Positions 58,688 through 64,000 of a DNA stretch of 64,000 nucleotides are shown one piece after another. The notes under the pieces were generated by a model, which made no database searches, had not been told where the DNA came from, and saw nothing but the letters and a program-made list of their open reading frames with translations. Numbering within the stretch: position 1 is the stretch's first letter; each line of letters opens with the position of its first letter. Source of the stretch: Pseudomonas anatoliensis (GTDB lineage: Bacteria; Pseudomonadota; Gammaproteobacteria; Pseudomonadales; Pseudomonadaceae); the NCBI RefSeq assembly GCF_017976235.1, contig NZ_JACVHC010000005.1, positions 1 to 64,000 on the forward strand, given 5' to 3'. A program made the position numbers and the translations under genes.

Positions 58688-59556
58688 GCCGGCGTGTGCT
58701 TGATGAAGCCGACTACCTGATCGAGCACCGGCGCCAGTCCACGTAACGGTCGCGACAGCGTCGCCACCAGCGTTATGTGATTGGGTCGCGAATAGTAGAA
58801 ATCCTGCACCGGCACCCCGGCCGCGCGCAGTTTGTGCGCCAGGCCGCCGGTGTTGCGCGTCGGGTTGACCAGATCATCCTCGCTCGCCGCGATCAGCAGC
58901 GCGGGCGGCGCACCGCCACTGACATGATTGATCGGCTGCGATTGCGGCGGCGAGTCCGGCCAGAAAAACACCGGCCGCACAGCGGGATTCTCGATCGGCA
59001 GAAAGTCGTATGGCCCGGCCAGACCGATCCAGCCGCGCAGGTCTTTGGGGGACATGCCCGCCGCAGCGAGCAGATCGCCGTCCAGTGCCAGCATCGCCGC
59101 GTTGTAGCCACCCGAGCTGTGCCCCATCAGGTACAAACGCTGTGGATTGCCGGAAAACTCGCGGATGTGCGCCTTGGTCCATGCCACCGCCCGCGCACCG
59201 TCCTGCAGAAACAGTGGATAACGCACCTGCGGATACAGCCGATAATCCGCCACAACCGCGACAATGCCCCGCGACGCCAACGCCTCGCCAACAAAGTTGT
59301 AGTCCTCGCGCGCACCGCTGTTCCAACTGCCGCCGTAGAAAAACACCACGACCGGGGCATCTGGCAAGGCGTGGCGCGGCACGTACACATCAAGTTTTTG
59401 CCGTGGATCGCCGCCATAAGCAATACCGGCGGTTTTGACGAACGTGCTGTCCGGCGTCAGCGCATTGAGCAGCTTGACCGGCGAACAGGCACTCAATGCC
59501 AACAGCAACAAAGCGCCGAACAATGCAGCGAATCCTTGACGAAAAAAACCTGCCAT
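58681..59556 (-). CDS. Alpha/beta hydrolase lipoprotein, last gene of an orphan type VI module
   Basis: A 291-residue carboxylesterase-like hydrolase (BD-FAE/Abhydrolase_3 group). It has a lipoprotein-type signal (lipobox LSAC, Cys24), the oxyanion segment VVVFFYGGSWNSG near residue 72, the nucleophile elbow MGHSSGG near residue 145, the acid in ASEDDLVNP near 230 and the histidine in PNHITLV near 260. It starts 17 bp after the DUF4123 adaptor gene, downstream of vgrG. A periplasmic lipoprotein hydrolase could be a housekeeping esterase, an effector or an immunity protein; the sequence does not decide. Confidence 0.83.
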   Translation of the reverse strand: MAGFFRQGFAALFGALLLLALSACSPVKLLNALTPDSTFVKTAGIAYGGDPRQKLDVYVPRHALPDAPVVVFFYGGSWNSGAREDYNFVGEALASRGIVAVVADYRLYPQVRYPLFLQDGARAVAWTKAHIREFSGNPQRLYLMGHSSGGYNAAMLALDGDLLAAAGMSPKDLRGWIGLAGPYDFLPIENPAVRPVFFWPDSPPQSQPINHVSGGAPPALLIAASEDDLVNPTRNTGGLAHKLRAAGVPVQDFYYSRPNHITLVATLSRPLRGLAPVLDQVVGFIKHTPAQ

Positions 59557-59573
59557 ACGCGCCGAACCTCAGG

Positions 59574-60368
59574 TCAAATTTGATCGCTGCGCCACTGGCG
59601 CCGCACATGCTCAAGCCGCTCTTGCTGGGTCAAATCCTGCGGTGGCGGCACCAGCACTGCACGCGGATGCTGCAAGCGTAGCCACAACCAGCCTTCGAGC
59701 ACGGTGCGGTCGCTGAAACCCAGCGCCAGGCCCTGCTGAACATGGGAGGCGATCGCCGCGTAATCAGTTCCCAACGATTGGCACCAGCGCCAGATGTGTT
59801 GCTCCAGCAGGCAGGTTTGCAAGCGTTCGCACTGTCGCCGGGTAAGGCTTTCTTCGATGCTCAACGGCTCCACGCTCAGACCCGGATTGCGCAACTGCTG
59901 CCAGCCCTGACTGCCGATGGCGCGGTCGGCCCAAGTGCCACCGAACCAGTGCAACAGGCGGATAGGCCCGAGCCAGCGACTCAGTTCTGCGGCGTCGCAG
60001 GCGTCGAAAAAATAGCTCGCGGTCTGGCGGTTGTAATAACTGAGCAAGGCCCGATGGCTCAACCCGAACGAAACCGTGAGCATGCGCTGCAAGTGGCTCA
60101 GCAGTTCCTGCGCCGACGCTTCGCTGCCCAGCAACAGCCCGCGCCACGTATCCGGATCGCTGTGACACAACGACGCCAGCGCCGGACTGTCACGCATATC
60201 GACCAGCACAGGACCGTGGTCGCTGACCGGCTCAAACTCGGTGCCGTCGAACAGTTTGAAACTCGGCAAGCCGGCGAAACCCTTGCTCAGCGTCGTCAAG
60301 GCCCGGGCTGCATCCGCGCCGTCGAGCAACAGCCATTGCGCTACCGGCTCAAGCGCCACCCCGCTCAT
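59574..60368 (-). CDS. DUF4123 type VI effector adaptor/chaperone
   Basis: A 264-residue DUF4123 protein, the family that loads a cognate effector onto a VgrG tip. Core segments are PVLVDMRDSPALASLCHSDP near residue 53, SYYNRQTASYFFDACDAAEL near residue 110 and WFGGTWADRA near 142. It overlaps vgrG by 4 bp, the usual vgrG-adaptor coupling. The expected next gene would be an effector; here that place is taken by an alpha/beta hydrolase gene. Confidence 0.88.
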   Translation of the reverse strand: MSGVALEPVAQWLLLDGADAARALTTLSKGFAGLPSFKLFDGTEFEPVSDHGPVLVDMRDSPALASLCHSDPDTWRGLLLGSEASAQELLSHLQRMLTVSFGLSHRALLSYYNRQTASYFFDACDAAELSRWLGPIRLLHWFGGTWADRAIGSQGWQQLRNPGLSVEPLSIEESLTRRQCERLQTCLLEQHIWRWCQSLGTDYAAIASHVQQGLALGFSDRTVLEGWLWLRLQHPRAVLVPPPQDLTQQERLEHVRRQWRSDQI

Positions 60369-61708
60369 CTTGCGCTGCTCTGTTTAAGCGTGGTGACCAG
60401 CCGACAACTGCAAACCGCCTCTGTGCAATGGTTGAAACTGCCGCCTCCTGGGATCAGGCACAACAACAGCAATGGCTCGCCTGACGTCAGCATTTGCTGC
60501 AAGCCTTCACTCGCCAGGCTGTCCGGCAGCGGCGGCGTTGGCGCATCGCTGGTTTGCGCAGCAGCGACTGACGACTGTAAAACGCCGCTGATCATTGGCT
60601 GATCCGGGTCACCCTCAAAGAAGCTCACCACCACTTCGACACCATCGCCCAACGCCGCCATTGGTGCTTCGGCCAAGGCCGGCGCGAGCGGCAGCCAACA
60701 ATGACTCGGCGCCGCGCCTTCGCCCTGATAGAGCCAGTCGAACTGCACCGCCACCGGCCTGAAACGGTCGGGTTGCGGTTCGTCTACGGTCACCACCCAG
60801 GCCCGTTGCAGGCTGTGCATGCGCAAGCGCGACGGCGCCGATGAGGGTAACTGCGCGGCGGCAAACAAACGGTTGGCGTACGGCAGATCAAGGGACAGGT
60901 CAGCGCTGTGTTCGATTCGGGTCAACAACCATTGCCGATTGCATTCGGGGAAAGGGTGCCCGACCAAACGCAGCCAATGCCCGCTGCGCAACGCCGCAAG
61001 ATCACTGCGTCCTTCGGCATTCGTTGCCTGCCGCAAACCTTGCGAGCCGGCCTGCATGGCTTCATGCAACTGCCAATGGTGAACGGCAGGACAGGTACTT
61101 TTTTCGTCTTGTTCACCTTGATACAGCGCGGCGCTAGCCAGCGGAAAATGCGCCGGGTCATCGCTGAACACCAGGCAATGCCGGTCGTGGGTATGCTCGA
61201 AGAAATAGTGAATACGCGCCTGTGTGCACAAGCGCTGCAGCAGTTGCAGATCCGATTCGCGGTATTGCGTGCAAAACGTGCGGGCCGGGTAGTCGTCACG
61301 CAATTCGAAGCGTCGCTGGGCACCGACGATCCCGTGTTCCCTGAGCACCTGCTCGATGATCTGTGGCACCGAACGGCCACTGAAGATCCGCTGGCTGATG
61401 CGCAGGTCAAGGCAAGCGAGTTTCGGTCCCAGATGGATCCGGCTCAACCGCGAACCGTGTCCGTGCTCATGCTGGACAAGGCTCTGCAACTGCCCGTGCA
61501 CACCCTCCCCCGACGGCCCGAAACAGAGGAACGCCGAACGATAAAGCAGGCCGGCGAGATCCAGTTGCGGATCGTCGATCAACACATCGATTTCGAACGC
61601 AAAAGGTTCGTTGAGGGCTTCGCTACCGGTAAAGGCCAGGACTTCGAAAGGGTCGGACAGGCCCGCTACATCGAGACGAAATGACGACTCGTTGACTGGA
61701 TCGAACAT
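60365..61708 (-). CDS. vgrG: Type VI secretion tip protein VgrG, short form
   Basis: A 447-residue VgrG/gp27-gp5 protein. The gp27-like domain covers residues 1-290 (FAFEIDVLIDDPQLDLAGLL, then CTQYRESDLQLLQRLCTQAR), followed by the OB-fold (about 300-375, ending GDPDQPMISGVLQ). Typical VgrGs go on with a beta-helical needle of 150-250 residues, which is missing here; instead there are about 70 residues of unrelated sequence (LTSGEPLLLLCLIPGGGSFN, then a Cys-rich CTEAVCSCRL). No structural tss genes lie in the window, so this is an orphan module served by an apparatus elsewhere. Confidence 0.9.
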   Translation of the reverse strand: MFDPVNESSFRLDVAGLSDPFEVLAFTGSEALNEPFAFEIDVLIDDPQLDLAGLLYRSAFLCFGPSGEGVHGQLQSLVQHEHGHGSRLSRIHLGPKLACLDLRISQRIFSGRSVPQIIEQVLREHGIVGAQRRFELRDDYPARTFCTQYRESDLQLLQRLCTQARIHYFFEHTHDRHCLVFSDDPAHFPLASAALYQGEQDEKSTCPAVHHWQLHEAMQAGSQGLRQATNAEGRSDLAALRSGHWLRLVGHPFPECNRQWLLTRIEHSADLSLDLPYANRLFAAAQLPSSAPSRLRMHSLQRAWVVTVDEPQPDRFRPVAVQFDWLYQGEGAAPSHCWLPLAPALAEAPMAALGDGVEVVVSFFEGDPDQPMISGVLQSSVAAAQTSDAPTPPLPDSLASEGLQQMLTSGEPLLLLCLIPGGGSFNHCTEAVCSCRLVTTLKQSSAR

Positions 61709-61941
61709 AGGCGGATCTCTACAGGAGGGGCGGTCGGGGATTCTCGCCGAGAGCCATGGCCGAGTAGAGAGCTGAAGTACAACTTAGGAAATGACCTACG
61801 CGAAAAGCAGACCGGATCACTTTGCTGACCGGGATAGCCAAACATATCGCGAAGATTTTGGGATATATCCCACCGGGTCATCCGAATTTTCCACAGCAAT
61901 AGGGAAAATTTCAGACAACCCGGCGAGACAGCAACCTGGTC
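61709..61941. other. Intergenic region between speA and vgrG with palindromes
   Basis: A perfect 12-bp palindrome GGGATATATCCC (61860-61871) and an inverted repeat AATTTTCC/GGAAAATT (61885-61892, 61903-61910) are visible. The region ends speA transcripts and should hold the vgrG promoter; no consensus promoter was recognised with confidence. Confidence 0.35.
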
Positions 61942-63855
61942 TCAGGAAGACAGGTAGGAGGAGCGGGTCAGGCCCAGACGCAAGGCATCGAGAAATTGCG
62001 TGCGCTCGCTGGCACTGATGCGGGCACTGGCGCACTTGTCGCGGTAGTGGGTCATCAGTTCTTCCGGCGACAAGTGCACATAACGCAGCATGTCTTCGAT
62101 GGTGTCGTGAGTTTCGATACCCGCGTTGTACACGCTGCCATCGGCGTTCTGGTAGATGTTCACCGAGTCGGTGTCACCGAACAGGTTGTGCATGTCGCCG
62201 AGGATTTCCTGATAGGCGCCGACCAGGAACACGCCCAACAGGTAGTCTTCGCCTTCATTCAAGCCGTGTACTGGCAGGCTGGTCTCGATGCTCTGCTCGT
62301 CGACGTACTGGTTGATCTTGCCGTCGGAGTCGCAGGTCAGATCCTGCAGCACCGCGCGGCGCAGCGGCTCTTCGTCGAGACGGTGCAGCGGGATGATCGG
62401 CAGGACCTGATCGATCGCCCAGGTGTCCGGCAGGCTCTGGAATACCGAGAAGTTGCAGATGTACTTGTCGGCCAGTTTGTCGTTGAGCTCGTCGAGCACC
62501 TGACGGTGCGAACGCTGACGGGCTTTGAGCGAGTTGTGCAGGCGACGGCACACGGCGAAGTAGCACTGCTCGGCCAAGGCTTTTTCAGCCAGGGTCAGCT
62601 TGCCATCGGCGTACTGAGCGGCAACGTCGCTCATGTAGTGGGTGGCGCGCCAGTAGGTTTCGGTGACCATTTCGATATCGGTCGGGCCGAGCAGGTCAAC
62701 CAGCCACTGCACGGTTTCCGGCAGCGATTCCTTGTTTTCGATCTGCGGGATCTCGTCGTTGTGCTTCTCGACGTCGGTCACCTGCACCACCAGCATGGCG
62801 TGGTGCGCGGTCAGCGAGCGGCCGCTTTCGGAGAAGATGTGCGGATGCGGCAGGCTCTGCGCGTCGCAGAATTCCTTGAGCATGCCGACCACGACACCGG
62901 CGTAATCGTCCATGTCGTAGTTGATCGAACTGGCGTTGCGCGAGTGTGTGCCGTCGTAGTCGACACCCAGACCGCCACCGACGTCGATGTGATCGACCGG
63001 CAGACCGAGATTGCGCAGCTCGCCGTAGTAACGGATCGCTTCCTTGAAGCCGTGCTGATAGTCGGCCAGGTTGGCGATCTGCGAGCCCATGTGGAAGTGC
63101 AGCAGGCGGATGCCCTGATCCAGACCGGCCGCGCGGAAGCGTTCGACCACCGACAGCAATTGCGCAGCCGACAGACCGAATTTGGATTTCTCGCCACCCG
63201 TGTCCGCCCACTTCGACGAAGCCAGCGACGACAGACGCACGCGCAAGCCGACCTGTGGCTTGACCTTGAGCGAGGCCGCTTCTTCGATCACCAGCGCAAC
63301 TTCGGACTCTTTCTCGATCACGATGAACACGTTGTGGCCAAGTTTCTGACCCATCAGCGCCAAGCGGATGAACTCGCGGTCCTTGTAACCGTTACAAACG
63401 ATGGTGCCACCCTTCGGCGCCAGCGCCAGCACGGCCAGCAGCTCCGGCTTGGAGCCGGCTTCCAGACCAATGGAGACGTCCTTGGTGGCGATGATGTTCT
63501 CGATCACCGCTTCTTGCTGGTTAACCTTGATCGGGTACAACGCGGTGTACTTGCTCTGGTATTCCAGGCGCTCGATGTTCGCATCGAAGGCGCCGGTCAG
63601 CTGGCGTACACGGTCTTGCAGAATGTCGGGAAAACGAACCAGCAACGGCAAGGACAAACCGCTTTTGCGCAGTTGGTCGACTTGCTCGAACAGGTCGATA
63701 GGCGAGCTGCTCGGGCCGTTCGGACGAACTTCGACGCGACCGGCGTCATTGATCGCGAAATACCCGGCCCCCCAATGGCGGATCCCGTAAACACTGCGGC
63801 TGTCCGCAACTGTCCATTGGCTGCCATCGTCTTTGCGTGTGCGTCGTACGGACAT
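61942..63855 (-). CDS. speA: Biosynthetic arginine decarboxylase
   Basis: A 637-residue PLP-dependent (fold III) arginine decarboxylase making agmatine for putrescine and spermidine synthesis. The PLP lysine lies in YPIKVNQQEAVIENI near residue 100, HFHMGSQIANL near residue 255 and DVGGGLGVDYDGTHS near 290, and a C-terminal cysteine-containing AEQCYFAVCRRL near 430. Length is normal for SpeA. AGGGGA precedes the ATG. Confidence 0.95.
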   Translation of the reverse strand: MSVRRTRKDDGSQWTVADSRSVYGIRHWGAGYFAINDAGRVEVRPNGPSSSPIDLFEQVDQLRKSGLSLPLLVRFPDILQDRVRQLTGAFDANIERLEYQSKYTALYPIKVNQQEAVIENIIATKDVSIGLEAGSKPELLAVLALAPKGGTIVCNGYKDREFIRLALMGQKLGHNVFIVIEKESEVALVIEEAASLKVKPQVGLRVRLSSLASSKWADTGGEKSKFGLSAAQLLSVVERFRAAGLDQGIRLLHFHMGSQIANLADYQHGFKEAIRYYGELRNLGLPVDHIDVGGGLGVDYDGTHSRNASSINYDMDDYAGVVVGMLKEFCDAQSLPHPHIFSESGRSLTAHHAMLVVQVTDVEKHNDEIPQIENKESLPETVQWLVDLLGPTDIEMVTETYWRATHYMSDVAAQYADGKLTLAEKALAEQCYFAVCRRLHNSLKARQRSHRQVLDELNDKLADKYICNFSVFQSLPDTWAIDQVLPIIPLHRLDEEPLRRAVLQDLTCDSDGKINQYVDEQSIETSLPVHGLNEGEDYLLGVFLVGAYQEILGDMHNLFGDTDSVNIYQNADGSVYNAGIETHDTIEDMLRYVHLSPEELMTHYRDKCASARISASERTQFLDALRLGLTRSSYLSS

Positions 63856-64000
63856 CGAAGTCCCCTATAAAGAAGTCATAGTGCGTCGCCTGATCTCAGG
63901 CCGGCGCAGTCTAAAGTATGAAAATGACGATTCGTCAGCGCGGCGGTAGACCGCGCGGACCGCGTGGAGTTTAGAAACCGGTCATGAACAGGCTCTGTGA

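Noticed and set aside
61996..63870. 624-codon plus-strand frame opposite speA
   Set aside because: Shadow of the arginine decarboxylase gene, which has full-length family similarity.
63971..64000. Possible 3' end of an upstream minus-strand gene (TAA at 63973-63971, ten codons)
   Set aside because: Only nine sense codons lie inside the window, too few to judge as coding.

Overview
The window looks like chromosome of a fluorescent pseudomonad (Pseudomonas fluorescens / P. koreensis-type). Coding is dense and GC-rich, gene order matches known Pseudomonas neighbourhoods (bauA-bauC-bauR, the purine salvage region, copZ-copA-cueR, the flp-tad-rcp pilus locus with pprA/pprB, speA), and the intergenic gaps are full of the short palindromic REP/REPIN repeats typical of this group. 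No prophage, insertion sequence, integrase, CRISPR array or tRNA was seen.

Layout. 1-208: a strong minus-strand promoter of rRNA-operon type pointing out of the left edge, then a terminator. 209-4187: beta-alanine/propanal catabolism (semialdehyde dehydrogenase, beta-alanine:pyruvate aminotransferase) with a divergent LysR activator and a clear LysR box. 4309-7025: NCS2 nucleobase permease, RutR-like TetR regulator and a YigZ protein. 7026-7643: a long non-coding stretch with three perfect DnaA boxes and a large hairpin. 7644-19240: a purine uptake and salvage region (BMP-type ABC transporter, 8-oxoguanine deaminase, periplasmic BMP binding protein, 2-oxoglutarate/Fe(II) oxygenase, adenine deaminase), interrupted by a MerR/SDR/membrane-protein group and a Ca2+/H+ antiporter.

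19400-31950: regulators, a quinone oxidoreductase, two MFS exporters, a complete copper-export regulon (copZ, copA, cueR, with two CueR boxes) and a RIO-type kinase. 30541-34266: a thiolase divergent from a long FabG and a MaoC dehydratase, the layout of fadA2-fabG4-htdX in mycobacteria. 34580-38296: a very large Gly-rich repeat lipoprotein followed by a TpsB/FhaC-type outer-membrane transporter, a non-canonical two-partner pair. 38544-54127: a complete Flp/Tad pilus locus (rcpC, rcpA, tadZABCD, flp, prepilin peptidase, TadE- and TadG-like proteins) with its regulators PprB, PprA and an extra stand-alone receiver.

54392-57175: an operon of MazG-like pyrophosphohydrolase, tRNA methyltransferase CmoM and two DUF4136 lipoproteins, then a small membrane protein. 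57338-61708: a MATE exporter and an orphan type VI module (short VgrG, DUF4123 adaptor, lipoprotein alpha/beta hydrolase). 61942-63855: biosynthetic arginine decarboxylase SpeA. The most interesting loci are the Gly-repeat lipoprotein/TpsB pair, the short VgrG module, and the DnaA-box/hairpin intergenic region. No wholly new system could be established from sequence alone.
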